Assembly: GCF_964030865.1 (NCBI RefSeq)
Contig: NZ_OZ034984.1
Location: 310,001 to 374,000, forward strand
Direction of reading: 5' to 3'
DNA length: 64,000 nucleotides
Source: Spiroplasma endosymbiont of Dioctria linearis
GTDB taxonomy: Bacteria; Bacillota_I; Bacilli_A; Mycoplasmatales; Mycoplasmataceae
Shown: piece after piece, positions 1-11,978 of the stretch
Layout of the letters: every line of letters starts with the position of its first letter
How positions within the stretch are numbered: the first letter of the stretch is position 1
The notes under the pieces: model-generated
What the model saw: only the letters and a program-made list of their open reading frames with translations
Told to the model about the DNA's origin: nothing
Databases searched by the model: none
Made by a program: the position numbers and the translations under genes

Positions 1-211
1 AAATATAGATTTACAAAAAAATTATAATGAACTCTGTATATATTGAAAACAATTAATATATATTATGCAATATTAAGTTATAAAAAAAATTTTACACTTT
101 ACATTAAACTCTAGATAATTTTACTAATATATTTTATTTATTATAAAATATATTTATATTAAATAAAATATGGGTGTGGGTGGGAATTTGAAAGAAAGGA
201 TAGACAACAGA

Positions 212-1198
212 ATGAAAAAATTATTAAATAGTTTAACTATACTTGGTTTAAGTTTAGCTTCTGTAAGTGAAGTTAGTGCATTTACTGTACAAAAGAATGA
301 TAATTTATTAGAAGTAAATGATAAGTTTATATTAAAATTATCTACTTCAAATTTTGAAGTAGATAATAAAAATGAGCTTTTACCAAATAAAAGTTATGAT
401 AGAAGAAAAGAAATGCAAGAAAGTTTAATTAATTGACAACAATTTAAAAAAGAAAATAATATTACAGATCTAAATATTGAAGAACTAGATGCAAAATTTG
501 GAGCATTAGATAGTTCTGGTAAAAATATTGATAAAACTTTTTACAAAAAACTTCTAATATCAAATAATGTAGAAGTTCAAAAATTGGATTTTCATATCTA
601 TGATAAGATTGATAAACAATATAAAATTGAATTTATTGGAGATTTTAAAATTGATAATATCGAATATAAAAATATATCTCTTTCTGGATATGAAAAAAAT
701 CAATATTTTACTTCTTGACAAATTCTAAGTGATTTCTTTATTATTACTGAGTATCAAATTTTTGATTTACTAAAGTTTCAGGATAATAAAATATTGACTT
801 TAGATTTAGATTTAATTTTAAATGATTCACAAACAATATCTGTAAAAACTTTAAATCAATACAAAGATTATTTTAGCAAAAATCCAAAAGATAAGGATAA
901 AATAATAAAACCATTTTGATCTTTAAAAAATATTAAAACTGGAGAAGAGTATACTATTAATGCATGAGGTTATAAAGATGATGAAAGAACATTTATAGAA
1001 GATAGTCATGAAACATTGATATCAGTTAGCTTAAAAAAAGATAAACCAGGTACTGGAACTAATTATCTTGCATTAACTTGAGTTACATTTTTTCAAAGCC
1101 CTGGAAATTTAAGCGGTAGTAAAATTATTAAAAAATATGAACCTAATACTTTTAAAGGAGAATTTGAAGTTTCTTTAAATGTAACATTAAAAAGGTAA
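212..1198 (+). CDS. Secreted protein with N-terminal signal peptide, unknown function
   Basis: I do not recognise this 328-residue protein. It starts with a short basic, hydrophobic leader (MKKLLNSLTILGLSLASVS) and an Ala-type cleavage motif (VSA-FT) with no lipobox cysteine, so it should be exported and released or anchored by other means. The start chosen is the second in-frame ATG. It puts the signal peptide at the N-terminus and has a Shine-Dalgarno-like AAAGGA 11 nt upstream; the ATG at 170 would add a non-signal extension. Several Trp codons are TGA. The mature part is hydrophilic, rich in Lys, Asp and Asn, with no transmembrane segment. No operon partner is visible, and the next gene starts about 300 bp downstream. 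A surface or extracellular role is inference from the signal only. Confidence 0.7.
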
Positions 1199-1501
1199 AT
1201 TGCTATTTAAGTTGCTTTTATTTAATATATTTTAGTGCATTTTTTAGGGATATATATAATAAAAACAAGAAGTATCTACAGCAATTAGTATATAAACACA
1301 TTGATGTACTAAAAAGTTATGCTTAATTTTGTTATTTACTTTCAAAAAGATATAGTTTAAGCTGAATTTAGTTAATAAAAAATTTAAACTGAGTATATTT
1401 CTTACAATATGCTCTAAAATGAAATTCATTAAAATTTAAAGTTACTAGTTATTTCTTTATATTTATAATATTATTAAATAATAATATTTAGAAAGGCAAA
1501 T
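1199..1501. other. Intergenic stretch, nothing recognised
   Basis: About 300 bases without a supported gene. A 61-codon frame on the minus strand has no ribosome binding site and no family resemblance. A Shine-Dalgarno motif (GAAAGG) at the right edge belongs to the regulator that follows. No clear terminator is seen after the secreted-protein gene. Confidence 0.4.
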
Positions 1502-2224
1502 ATGATTTTTGATAAATTAACTAAAATATCACAAAATAATGATAATAAAAATGATACATTAATTGCAAAGAAATTAATAGAAATGTATATTAATGATAAT
1601 TTTTTATCTATAAAGGAATTTGCTGATACTATTCATGTATCTGAAAGTTTGCTAACTGTATTTTCCAAAAAACTTAACTTAAAGGGTTATAGAGAATTAA
1701 TCTCATTATTAAAATTTGAATTATTAGATCAAATAAATCCAAGTGTAGATTTTTACAAAGAAGATGAAAAGAATAGGCTAAGTATTTTATATCAAATCAA
1801 GGAAAGTGTTTTTGAAATATTTAGTAGTATTAAAGAAAATAAAGTATATATATTGAGTTCTAATCAATTAAAATATTATTCTAATTTGATTGTAGAGTTA
1901 TTTAATTTAAATAATATTAGTACTATTAATATAATTAATGATTATTTATTTTATACATATCTTGAAAAAATAAGACCTGATGACAGCATATTTATTTTTT
2001 TTGCAGGTCAAGGTAATGAAATATTAATCAGAATTTATGAAAAACTTATAAAAATAAATAAAAATGTATTTATATTTTGCTCAAACTCACAAAAATATAA
2101 GCTTAATACCTACAAAAATAGAATTATTTTAGATTTAAAGGAATTTCCAAATAATTATATTTATAGAAATATCTCAATGAGTTATATATTAGCATTTTTT
2201 TATGAAGCTATTAATTTACTTTAA
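1502..2224 (+). CDS. MurR/RpiR-family transcriptional regulator
   Basis: 240-residue regulator. Residues about 36-62 form the RpiR-type helix-turn-helix (SIKEFADTIHVSESLLTVFS, then a KKLNLKGYREL segment). The C-terminal half resembles a reduced SIS sugar-phosphate-binding domain (segments KVYILSSN and DSIFIFFAGQGNE). At 240 residues it is shorter than typical RpiR proteins (about 280), and the SIS motif is weak, so ligand binding is uncertain. It sits directly upstream of a beta-glucoside PTS and a 6-phospho-beta-glucosidase, which it probably controls. A Shine-Dalgarno GAAAGG precedes the ATG. A terminator separates it from the PTS gene. A close organisational parallel lies at 30823-35569. 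Confidence 0.75.
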   Translation: MIFDKLTKISQNNDNKNDTLIAKKLIEMYINDNFLSIKEFADTIHVSESLLTVFSKKLNLKGYRELISLLKFELLDQINPSVDFYKEDEKNRLSILYQIKESVFEIFSSIKENKVYILSSNQLKYYSNLIVELFNLNNISTINIINDYLFYTYLEKIRPDDSIFIFFAGQGNEILIRIYEKLIKINKNVFIFCSNSQKYKLNTYKNRIILDLKEFPNNYIYRNISMSYILAFFYEAINLL

Positions 2225-2243
2225 TTAATTTAATTTAAAAGAA

Positions 2244-2267
2244 AAGAGACTTAAGGGTCTTTTTTTA
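2244..2267 (+). terminator. Rho-independent terminator after the RpiR gene
   Basis: A 7-bp stem AAGAGAC / GTCTTTT with a 6-nt loop is followed by a run of T. It lies between the regulator and the PTS operon, so the two are probably transcribed separately or by partial read-through. Confidence 0.65.
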
Positions 2268-2304
2268 ATTTTATTTTTAGAGATAATACTACTTGGAGGA
2301 TAAT

Positions 2305-4794
2305 ATGGAAAAAATAAAATTTTATGCACCATGTGATGGAAAAATTTTCAAAATTGAAGATTTAAAAGATGGTGTTTTTAGTGAAAAAATGCTTGGAGAT
2401 GGTATTTATATAGAACCAGAATCAAATACGTTTTATTCACCATTTGAAGAAGCAAGTATAAATATGATTTTTAATACAAAGCATGCAATGTTTATACAAT
2501 GTAAAAATGGTCCAAACGTTTTAATTCATATAGGATTAGATACAGTAAATTTAAAAGGAAAACCTTTTAAAATTTTTACAGATATTAATAAGCAAGTTTC
2601 TTTAAAAGATAAACTTGTTGAAGTTAATTTTGATATGATAAAGAAAAATAAACTTTCTCTTGCTACTCCGATAGTTATTGAAGATAATCTTGAAGAGAAT
2701 TGAAAATTTGTTTTAAATGAGAATTTAAAAAGTGTTAAAAAAGGTGACGAGATTGGTTATTTTTATTTAGATAATCAAAAAGATATCTTAAAAAATATAG
2801 ATGCACTGATATCTATAAATAAGTATGATAAAGTAGCAGAAGATATTTATAAATTTGTAGGAACTTCTGCAAATTATTCTAAATTTTATAACTGTATGAC
2901 ACGTTTTAGATTAATTATTAAAAATAAATCAAAAGTTGATTTAGAAAGTATAGAGAAACTAAGTTTAGTAAAAGGGACTCATTGAAATGGTGAAGAACTT
3001 CAAATAATTATTGGTGGAGAGGTGCAAAAAGTATTTACAGCCTTTACTATATTAAATGACAATCTCTTAAAAGAGACAAATTCAGTTAATGTAAAGAGAC
3101 CCTTCAAAGAAAGAGTTATGGCTGCCTTAGCAGGGGTTATGGTTCCTAATTTACCAATTTTTATTGGTGTGGGAATGCTAATGGCTGTTCAAAGTATTTT
3201 AATTCAAGCTGGAGTTTTAGTTAAACCTGGACCATCTGGTTCATTAGAAGAAATTGATCACTTTAGTCAGTATTTTTACATTATTACAGATGTTGCCTTT
3301 AAATTTCTAGGATTATTTGTTGGATACAACACAATTAGATATTTAGGTGGAAATTCTCAAATGGGCTTACTAATTTGTTTAGTAATCGCAAATCCATTTC
3401 TATTTCAAAATGCAACTCCTATTTGGACTTGATTCAAAATAGGAGATGTATCAATAGGGATCAAAGCATATGCAAATACAATATTGCCATGTGTAGCTGC
3501 AATGATTGGATATTATTGATTAGATAAATGAATTAAAACTTGAATGCCATCAATGGTAGATATAATTTTTAGACACACACTTGCTTTTATTGTAATAGTA
3601 AGCGCAACATTCTTTTTTGTAGGACCAACATTAGGTCTTGTTGAATATGGAATTGGCTATGTTGTAAATCAAATTGGATTACTTCCCTTAGGAATTGGGG
3701 TTGCTATCTTTTCATTTGTTTGGCAACCAGCAGTTGTTCTTGGAATTCACATTGCTATTGCAATGCCAATTTCTGTACAAGTTCAACAACAAATTCCACA
3801 ATTATTAAGTCCAGGTTTAATGTATGGTGTTTATGGACAAGTAGGAGCTTTAATTGGTTTAATTATTAGAACCAAAGATGCTAAATTAAGAGCTATGGGA
3901 ATTGCTAATATACCAGCAGGATTAATAGGGGTTTCAGAACCTATATTATATGGAATAAACTTGCCAAAACAAAAACCATTTATGGCCGGAAATATTGGAG
4001 CTGCTATTGGGGGAATGATATCTGGTATTATTGGTGTCAAAATGTATGTTCCAGGAGGTTATGGAATATTTTCAATAACAGGTTATATTCCTGGTGGAGC
4101 TGTCAATGTAGCTATGTTTTCAATGTGTTTACTAATAACTCTTGCTTCAAGTGCTTTAGTAACATTATTGATCTATAAAGAAAGACCTGATGAATTAAAA
4201 GAAATTCAAAAGATAAATAAATTATTAGTTTATGCTTATTGTCAAAGAAATAATCTAACTAAAAAAGAAGCTAATGCTCAATTAGATGTCTTTTTATTAA
4301 GAACAAATAATTTCTTTTCAAAAGAAGAGTTAAAAAACATTAAAGAGTTAGAAAAGGAAATAATCATTTTAAATAAAAAAGAAGCTGTTTATGAAAAATA
4401 TAGTGAGAAGTACGAACTACAAAAAAATAAATATCTTCTAAAGCTAAAACAATTACGTAAAAATGAAAAAATTGAAAAAATAAAAACTCTATATAATACA
4501 TTTGAAAATTTTGAAAAAAACAATAAACAAGAGCAAATGTTAAAAGAAATTAACTTATTTAAAGAAAATGTTAAAGAAAAATCAAAATGATTTAATAGTA
4601 AGCAAGATGAGTTTATGGATTTAGTCTCTCAAAATACTATAAAATTTTCAAATGATTTAGAATTTTCCAGTTTAGTTAAACTGAATAATCAATATTTTAA
4701 TGCAATACATTCTTTAGATATAAATTATGGATTGACTCAAATTAACAATGATTATTTAAGAAAAAAAGATATCAAAATAAAGGTGGTTAATTAA
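2305..4794 (+). CDS. PTS beta-glucoside-type EIIA-EIIB-EIIC permease with C-terminal coiled coil
   Basis: 829-residue membrane transporter that imports and phosphorylates a beta-glucoside. Domain order is EIIA (about 1-160, phospho-acceptor His75 in VLIHIGLDT), EIIB (about 185-260, phosphocysteine Cys197 in NCMTRFRL) and membrane EIIC (about 265-630, with the GVSEPILYGINLPK signature). EIIA at the N-terminus is the reverse of the common BglF order B-C-A. Beyond EIIC comes an unusual, highly charged helical tail of about 200 residues (about 630-829), rich in Lys, Glu and Leu. Its last 40 residues resemble the tail end of the paralogue at 31693. The start follows a good GGAGGA. The gene is followed after 2 nt by the glucosidase, which supports a two-gene catabolic operon. 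The substrate is inferred from that neighbour. Confidence 0.88.
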
Positions 4795-4796
4795 TT

Positions 4797-6203
<1,407 letters not shown>

Positions 6204-6310
6204 TAAAATAGCTATTTTTGCACACTAAAGTATTTATTTTTAAATTTCTTTTAATTTATCTACCTTTATTTGTAAAAATAGTTTATAGTTATTGTAAAGG
6301 AGAACGAAAC

Positions 6311-6547
6311 ATGGGTACAATTGTAAATATTACTATTACTAAAATTGTCGATTTCGGAGCATTTTGTGATGCTGAAATTGATGGTAAAATCTACAAGGGT
6401 CTTATTCATATTTCAGAAATTGCTGACGCTTACGTAACAAACGTAGCTGACTATGTAACAGTAGGTCAACAAATGGATGGATATGTTATTTCAGTTGATG
6501 AAAGCAAAGACCAAGCTAAGTTATCATTAAAAAGAGTATCAAAATAA
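6311..6547 (+). CDS. S1 RNA-binding domain protein
   Basis: 78-residue protein that is essentially one S1 (OB-fold) domain: VVDFGAFCD-type start (KIVDFGAFCDAEIDGK), GLIHISEIAD and the closing strand QAKLSLKRV. Similar single-S1 proteins of Firmicutes (YugI/CvfD, general stress protein 13) bind the ribosome or RNA and act in translation or post-transcriptional control; that role is by family. The start chosen follows AAAGGAGAACG at good spacing; an upstream in-frame start at 6218 would add a hydrophobic stretch unlike the family. It is a monocistronic unit ending in a hairpin terminator. Confidence 0.85.
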   Translation: MGTIVNITITKIVDFGAFCDAEIDGKIYKGLIHISEIADAYVTNVADYVTVGQQMDGYVISVDESKDQAKLSLKRVSK

Positions 6548-6664
6548 TATAATTTAGCTTTTATTTAAATAGGGTTTTGGTTTTAGTAATAATATTACAA
6601 TTGTCTTGCTTTATGTTAAATTTCTAAATAATTTATTAATGATGTCATTTTAATTAATATGGCT

Positions 6665-6694
6665 AAAAAAAACTTCTGCAAAGAAGTTTTTTTT
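6665..6694. terminator. Bidirectional rho-independent terminator
   Basis: A 7-bp stem (AACTTCT / AGAAGTT, GCAA loop) is flanked by an A run on the left and a T run on the right. It can stop both the S1-domain transcript and the convergent alpha/beta-hydrolase transcript. Confidence 0.75.
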
Positions 6695-6737
6695 CTATAT
6701 ATAATCAATTTATAAAAAAAAATTTTATAAAAACCCT

Positions 6738-7733
6738 TTAATTATTTATAAAACCAATAGTTGTATCAATATAATCTTGTAAGTTTTTATGCATTGAACT
6801 TGAATGATTTGCATTTTCATATAACTTAATTTGACTTAATTTGACTTTTTCAAGTAAGTTTTTTAAGGAATATAGAACAACTGAATTATCATATAAAATG
6901 AAATCATCTTTTTTACCATGAATAAATAAAATTTTTAGATCATTTATATTATTATCTTCTTTTAGTAAATTAACATCTTTAATATTCATTTTAGCATATT
7001 TTCTAAAATTACGATTTATTCCTAATGACATTAATCATCAAGGGATTATCATATATTTTTGTAAAAAGAATCTAATTTGTGGAACAGCTTGAGTAAATGG
7101 ACAATCAGCAATTAATCAATCTATTTTATTTTTTTCATAGTATTTTTTTGCAAAAAATATTGCACTAGTAGCACCCATACTTGTGCCAAAAACTCCAATT
7201 TCTTCAACTTCAAATGAGTTTTTTATTCAAGTAATTACTTCATTTAGTACTTTTGCATTTGTAAGTCCAAAATCAGAATACTTACCATAAGTTGAACCAT
7301 GGGCGAAGGCATCAAAGCAAATAATATTATAACCTTTTTCATAGAGATGAAAAACTCCTCTTAAACCCATATACTTATTTCTTTTAAAACCGTGTAGTCC
7401 AATAACTCATTTTTTTGAGTCTTTATTTTTAACAATTAGAGCACTGATTTGCTCACTAGTTGGTCCAATATTAAATTCTCTAATTTGTTCTTTTTTAATA
7501 TTAAAATTATTAATTTTTTTAACTTCTAAATCATAAAGTAAGTGCTCATAGGTGTTAAATTCAACACTTTTGTATTTTCCTTCTCTTGTATACTTAAACA
7601 AGTATGGTACAAAAATAATAGAACATAAAATTGATAAAATTAATACAATAGGAAAAAGAAGGATCATTAATGTAAAATTTAATCAATTATAGTGATATTT
7701 TTTTATTTTTTTTAAACTTTTTTTATAATCCAT
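6738..7733 (-). CDS. Alpha/beta hydrolase, membrane-anchored
   Basis: 331-residue serine hydrolase with one N-terminal transmembrane segment (about residues 20-45, FTLMILLFPIVLILSI), so the catalytic domain is held at the membrane. The oxyanion HG motif is in VIGLHGFKRNK, the nucleophile elbow is GTSMGA, the acid is probably in HGKKDDFI and the catalytic His in ENANHSS, in the usual Ser-Asp-His order. Similar mollicute proteins are annotated as esterases or lipases of unknown substrate. A Shine-Dalgarno AAAAGGAATG precedes the start on the minus strand. It is a single-gene unit convergent with the S1 gene. Confidence 0.82.
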
Positions 7734-8192
7734 TTATATCATTCCTTTTATATTATTTTAAAGAAATTTCTGTAAAAAACTATAAATTTATTATAAAAAA
7801 ATTATACTTATCTATTTTTTTTTATATTTAACAAAATTGTTTTAAATTTGCTCTTACTTATTTCTTTTTTTATTATGAAGATATAAAATCAATTTGCCTT
7901 ACGTAGAATAGGTAGGGTTAAATGACTATTATTTAAACTTCTTGAATTTTATATTTACTTAGATTTGAATTAATATATATTTTTAAAATAAAAAAGAGAT
8001 CACAAATTAAAATTGATATTTTTTAAAAAGACAATATAAATTGCAATCTTATTAAAAAAGAACAAAGAAAGATTATATTTTTAACAAGTATTTTATATAT
8101 CACCTAACTATATATAAAATAAATTTAATTATAAATAAAATAACTAGTCAAATGCTAGTTATTTTATTTATAATTTTATTGAGGTACAATTT
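7734..8192. other. Divergent intergenic region with a 21-bp hairpin
   Basis: About 460 bases between divergent genes with no supported reading frame. It must hold the promoters of both the hydrolase (minus) and the unknown/phosphatase pair (plus). Its only strong structure is the long hairpin listed separately at the right end. Confidence 0.5.
8127..8175 (+). repeat. Perfect 21-bp inverted repeat just upstream of a gene
   Basis: Arms 8127-8147 and 8155-8175 are perfect reverse complements (core AATAACTAG / CTAGTTATT) around a 7-nt loop. The right arm ends 17 nt before the start codon of the next gene, so the transcript leader may fold into it or a dimeric regulator may bind it. A terminator for an unseen upstream transcript is possible, but the right arm lacks a pure T run. 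Confidence 0.6.
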
Positions 8193-8684
8193 ATGGAAAA
8201 AACAGATTTTTTGAAGAAATTAAATATGGAAATGAATAAGGGTAATTGTAGTGAAATAGAGTTTTATGAGCCAAAAGATTTAGATGAATTAAAAGAGATA
8301 TATAAGGTCTCATTTAGAAACAATGATTATAAAGTTATTAATCTATATATAATTTTTGATAATAGGAACTGATTAATAAAAGCAAGTAATCAAAACTCAC
8401 TAAGCTTTTATCTTGATTTAAGCAATAAATCAGAAGAAGAAAGTCAAAAACTATTTGATTTATATTTAAAAAATCCTAGCATTTTAGGTTTAAATGAAAT
8501 TATTCCAAGTATTCAATTGGGTCCAATCTTATTGTTAGAAAGTGTTATTGATGACGAATCACATATTTGTGTAAGAATTATTAAAAATAAAAATATTGAA
8601 GCTCAAAGTGTAACTAATTTTGATTGTTTATTTATAGATTCAGCTTCAGAATTTTTCTCAAAATTCTTACCAGCATGAATTTAA
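8193..8684 (+). CDS. Unknown cytoplasmic protein, partner of a phosphatase gene
   Basis: 163-residue acidic protein that I do not recognise. It has no signal peptide or membrane segment and looks like a compact mixed alpha/beta domain (strands such as KVINLYIIFDNRNWLIKAS and SHICVRIIKNK). A GAGG sits 8 nt before the ATG. The phosphatase gene starts 15 nt downstream, so they are very likely co-transcribed. A role linked to that phosphatase, as substrate or regulator, is inference from position only. Confidence 0.65.
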
Positions 8685-8699
8685 GAAGGGGTAAAAATA

Positions 8700-9146
8700 A
8701 TGAGTAAAAAAATAGTTGAAAATTTATATCTTGGAGATATGAACAGTATTCCAAATGATTCACAATTAATTTTAAGTTGTGCTCAAGAAATTTTTCTTGA
8801 TCAAAATCCAAAAGAGGGAGAAAATAAATTAATCGATCAAAAAAGTAATAGAATTTTTTATAATTTCGAAGATTATTCTTACTTTGAAGATATTGATGAG
8901 TCATTAATTTTGGATGCAATAAAACAAATTGAAGATAATATAGAAAATAAGAAAATTTATATTCACTGTGTTTGAGGAGTTAATAGAAGTGCAAGTATTG
9001 TTTTTATGTACTTAGTAAGAAATAAGATAATAGAAGCTAATTCTTATTTTGATGCTCAAAAGAAATATTGAAAAATTTATCCTAATCATTCACCAAATCC
9101 TGGTTGAAAAAAATTTTTAGAACTCAATTTCCCATATAAATTTTAA
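8700..9146 (+). CDS. Dual-specificity protein phosphatase
   Basis: 148-residue cysteine phosphatase. The P-loop HCVWGVNRSAS (Cys90, Arg96) matches HCxxGxxRS of dual-specificity/tyrosine phosphatases, and an upstream FEDYSYFEDID segment supplies a plausible general acid Asp. It would act in the cytoplasm on phosphotyrosine, phosphoserine or another phospho-substrate. Length fits a minimal DSP domain. The ribosome site is AAGGGG. It follows an unknown gene by 15 nt and ends at a strong terminator. Protein tyrosine phosphatases of this compact form are uncommon in reduced mollicute genomes. Confidence 0.85.
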
Positions 9147-9168
9147 ATTTTTTAAATATTTGAAAATG

Positions 9169-9200
9169 AATCTTTTTACCATAGTAAAAAGATTTTTTAA
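9169..9200 (+). terminator. Rho-independent terminator after the phosphatase gene
   Basis: Perfect 11-bp stem (AATCTTTTTAC / GTAAAAAGATT) with a CATA loop, followed by T-rich sequence. Confidence 0.75.
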
Positions 9201-9331
9201 TTTATAAAAATAATTAATAACTAAAATAAAATTATTTGTTAAGCATAAAATAATAATTAAGGACAAAAAAATAGTTAAAAATTTTGCTAATTTATAGTAA
9301 AAGTAAAAAATTTTTTAGAAAGGTAAAATTT

Positions 9332-10510
9332 ATGTATTTGTCAACAAATATTGGAGAAACCATTGTCAAGGTACTTGGCGATTGAGGATTTTGAGGAGCT
9401 ATTTTGTCAACTTTAGCAGTAATTTTTTTGGGTTATATATTAACTAAAAAAAATATCCTTAATAAGGAATGAGATAAAGTATTTGTAAAAGTTGTTATGC
9501 TAATCGGATTACCTGCGCTTGCCCTGGATGGATTCTTAATAGATATCAAAGTACAAGATCTTATTAATCAACTTGGAGTTTTAATTATTGGTTTTTTATT
9601 TTATTCCATTATGCTATTCACTTCAAGATACTTTTTTTTAAAAACCAATAAAGATATTCAAGATACTTTAGCAATGTGTGTTGCTTTAGCTTCAACAACT
9701 TTCTTTGGTTTACCAATAGTAGGAGCAATTTTTGATAAGGCAGGAACTCTATCAGGAAACTTATTCAATGTACCATATAGAATATTTTTATATAGTTTAG
9801 CACTAATGATTATGAGTCGAAAAAACCTTGCAGTTACGCTTACAAGAGAACAAAAAAAAGAGCTTAAACTAGAACTTGCTAAACTACCTGTTGAGGAAAA
9901 GAAAATAAATAAAAAAGAAAGAAACATTCAAATAAAAAAAAGTTTAAAAACAATTTTTATAAATCCTATTTTAATTGCCACTTTTGTAGGTTTATTTATT
10001 TGAGTTACACAATTAATTCCGGGAATTGATTTATTAAAAAAAGGTGAAGTGAATTATTCTATTTTGAGAATAGATATTTTATTTCCACCAATTAGTAAAA
10101 CATTAAAACTAGTTGCTGGAATTTGCACACCCTTAGCATATTTAGCTATTGGAATGAGTTTAGCTTCAAGTGATATAAAAGCCGCAGCTAAGTCAAAACT
10201 AGTATGGTATTCAACATTTATAAAAGTAATAGTATCACCATTAATTATTTTACTAATGGCGGTTGGTTATGCAGCAATTGGAAAAGCAATTACTGGTAAT
10301 AGTGTTCTTACAGAAGCAAATCTAGGAGCGCTTGTTGTAATGACTGCAGCACCACCAGCTTCTGTGGTTATATCATATGCAATTTCATATGATAAAGAAA
10401 AAATTCTTGCTAGTAACTTATCAGTTTTAGCAACATTAATGTCTGTTATAATGATGCCATTTTGAATTATTATAGTTAAAGTTATTGCAGCAACTAATTT
10501 GTTTAGTTAG
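9332..10510 (+). CDS. AEC (auxin efflux carrier) family permease
   Basis: 392-residue inner-membrane protein with about ten hydrophobic segments and one charged central loop (about 165-200, KKELKLELAKLPVEEKK). The half-repeats typical of AEC transporters are visible: each ends in a Pro-rich, small-residue crossover (VMLIGLPALALDGF and VVMTAAPPASVVIS). In Firmicutes, relatives export or import malate, lactate or other organic acids. The adjacent 2-hydroxyacid dehydrogenase gene, 11 nt downstream, suggests lactate or a related hydroxy/keto acid as substrate; this is inference. The start follows AGAAAGG. Confidence 0.82.
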
Positions 10511-10521
10511 GAGAAAAAAAT

Positions 10522-11520
10522 ATGTCTAAAAAAGTTGTATGTTATGGTGTTAGAGAGTCTGAAAGAGCAATATTTAAAGAAGTTGCTAATAAGTTCACTT
10601 ATGAGCTAATTTTAGAAGAAAAATTATTAACTCACGAGAATATTAAAACAGCAAAGGGAGCATATGCAGTTATTTTAAGAGCAAATTGTATTGCTGATAA
10701 AATAAATTTAGATAAGTTTAAAGAATATGGAATTCAATATGTTCTTACAAGAACAGTTGGATATAATCATATTGATTTAAATTATGCCAAGGAATTAGGT
10801 TTTAGAATGGCAAGAGTTCCATTTTACTCACCAAATGCCGTAAGTGAACTTGCTGTTTCACTGGCTATTGGAATGATGAGAAACATTTTTTATATGCAAA
10901 AGAGAAGTGAAGAAAAAAATTTTATTGTGGACAACTTTATGTATGCAAAAGAAATTAGAAATTCTACAATTGGAATAATAGGAACTGGAAGAATTGGAAT
11001 GGAAACTGCAAAAGCATTTAAAGGTATGGGAGCAAAAATACTAGGTTATGATGTTTTTCCTAATAAGTTAAATGAAGATATTTTAACTTATGTTGATTTT
11101 GAAACTATAGCAAAAGAAAGTGACACAATAATAGTCCATTGTCCCTTAATTGAAGGAGAAAATAATGAATTTATTAATAAGAATTTCTTTAATAAAATGA
11201 AAAACGGTTCTTTCTTTTTGAATATGTCAAGAGGAGAATTAATTAATAATGAGGATTTATTGGAAGCAGTTAAAACAAATAAACTTAAGGGTGTAGCATT
11301 AGATACACTTTCAAATGAATCTCAGATTTTTTTTAAGGATTTTAAAAATTCTAAACTTCCATTTGAAGTATATGAACAATTACTATCTTTTTCGCCAAGA
11401 GTTATAATAACCCCTCATATAGGTAGTTATACAGATGAGGCTATAAAAAACATGATAGAGATCTCATTAGAAAATTTACAAGAGTTTGAATTAAGCAATA
11501 GTTGCAAAAACTCAATTTAA
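10522..11520 (+). CDS. D-2-hydroxyacid dehydrogenase (D-lactate dehydrogenase type)
   Basis: 332-residue NAD-dependent cytoplasmic oxidoreductase that would interconvert pyruvate and D-lactate or a similar pair. The N-terminal substrate domain leads to the Rossmann motif GTGRIGMET (about 150-160). Catalytic Arg237 is in MSRGELINNE and His299 in TPHIGSYTDEA, with an acidic residue in the TLSNES segment between them. The TRTVGYNHIDL element is typical of the D-LDH/VanH subgroup. Length is normal. It is second in an operon with the AEC permease, with a clear GGAG ribosome site in the 11-nt gap. Confidence 0.9.
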   Translation: MSKKVVCYGVRESERAIFKEVANKFTYELILEEKLLTHENIKTAKGAYAVILRANCIADKINLDKFKEYGIQYVLTRTVGYNHIDLNYAKELGFRMARVPFYSPNAVSELAVSLAIGMMRNIFYMQKRSEEKNFIVDNFMYAKEIRNSTIGIIGTGRIGMETAKAFKGMGAKILGYDVFPNKLNEDILTYVDFETIAKESDTIIVHCPLIEGENNEFINKNFFNKMKNGSFFLNMSRGELINNEDLLEAVKTNKLKGVALDTLSNESQIFFKDFKNSKLPFEVYEQLLSFSPRVIITPHIGSYTDEAIKNMIEISLENLQEFELSNSCKNSI

Positions 11521-11553
11521 AGGAATAATAAAAAAACTGAGAAAAGCTTTTTT

Positions 11554-11580
11554 AAGCCGTTATTTAACGGCTTTTTTTAT
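11554..11580 (+). terminator. Rho-independent terminator of the permease/dehydrogenase operon
   Basis: GC-containing stem AAGCCGTT / AACGGCTT with an ATTT loop and a run of seven T. The clearest terminator in the window. Confidence 0.9.
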
Positions 11581-11673
11581 TTTTTATGTCAATAGCTTTG
11601 TACTATTTCCTAAAAATAAGATTTTGCATTTTTATATATTAGCTAATTTGAATATTTTCAAGCATCACAGCTC

Positions 11674-11978
11674 TTATTTTTTTAGGTATTTTCTTATTTT
11701 TTTGTCCTCATATAGTCCCTTAAATGTACTATTTTGTTGAACTTCAACAAGAGGCAGTCATTCAGAATAAGTATTTGTATATAGTACCTTACTCATAGTA
11801 ATTACAAAATAATATCTTCCTTATTTTTGTAGATAACAGGAGTATCTGAGAATGGGGCAGATAATATTTATGCAGTCATTTATTCAGATATTTTATTCAT
11901 TATTAAATTGTTGATCGTATCTATTTTTTTCTTTTTATTTATTTTTAAGTATTTCCTCTGCATTTTAGAAACATCCAT
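11674..11978 (-). pseudogene. Decayed minus-strand gene, unknown family
   Basis: Read on the minus strand with UGA as Trp, this stretch gives a protein-like sequence broken by two TAA stops and one frameshift. Coherent pieces are MDVSKMQRKYLKIN, then LSAPFSDTPVIYKNKEDI, then in a shifted frame FVITMSKVLYTNTYSEW and LPLVEVQQNSTFKGLYEDKK. Codon use and composition are those of genes rather than of spacer. I do not recognise the family. It shows that at least part of the large gap is a dead gene rather than functional spacer. Confidence 0.5.

Noticed and set aside
1244-1429. 61-codon frame on the minus strand
   Set aside because: No ribosome binding site, no partner gene and composition like spacer; not listed as a gene.
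3831-4040. Minus-strand frame inside the beta-glucoside permease, and similar frames inside other membrane genes
   Set aside because: Antisense shadows of Gly/Ile/Ala-rich EIIC coding sequence; no independent start signals.
2305-4794. Gene breaks at each TGA, suggesting many pseudogenes across the window
   Set aside because: All are resolved by reading TGA as Trp; frames join exactly and protein families are then complete.
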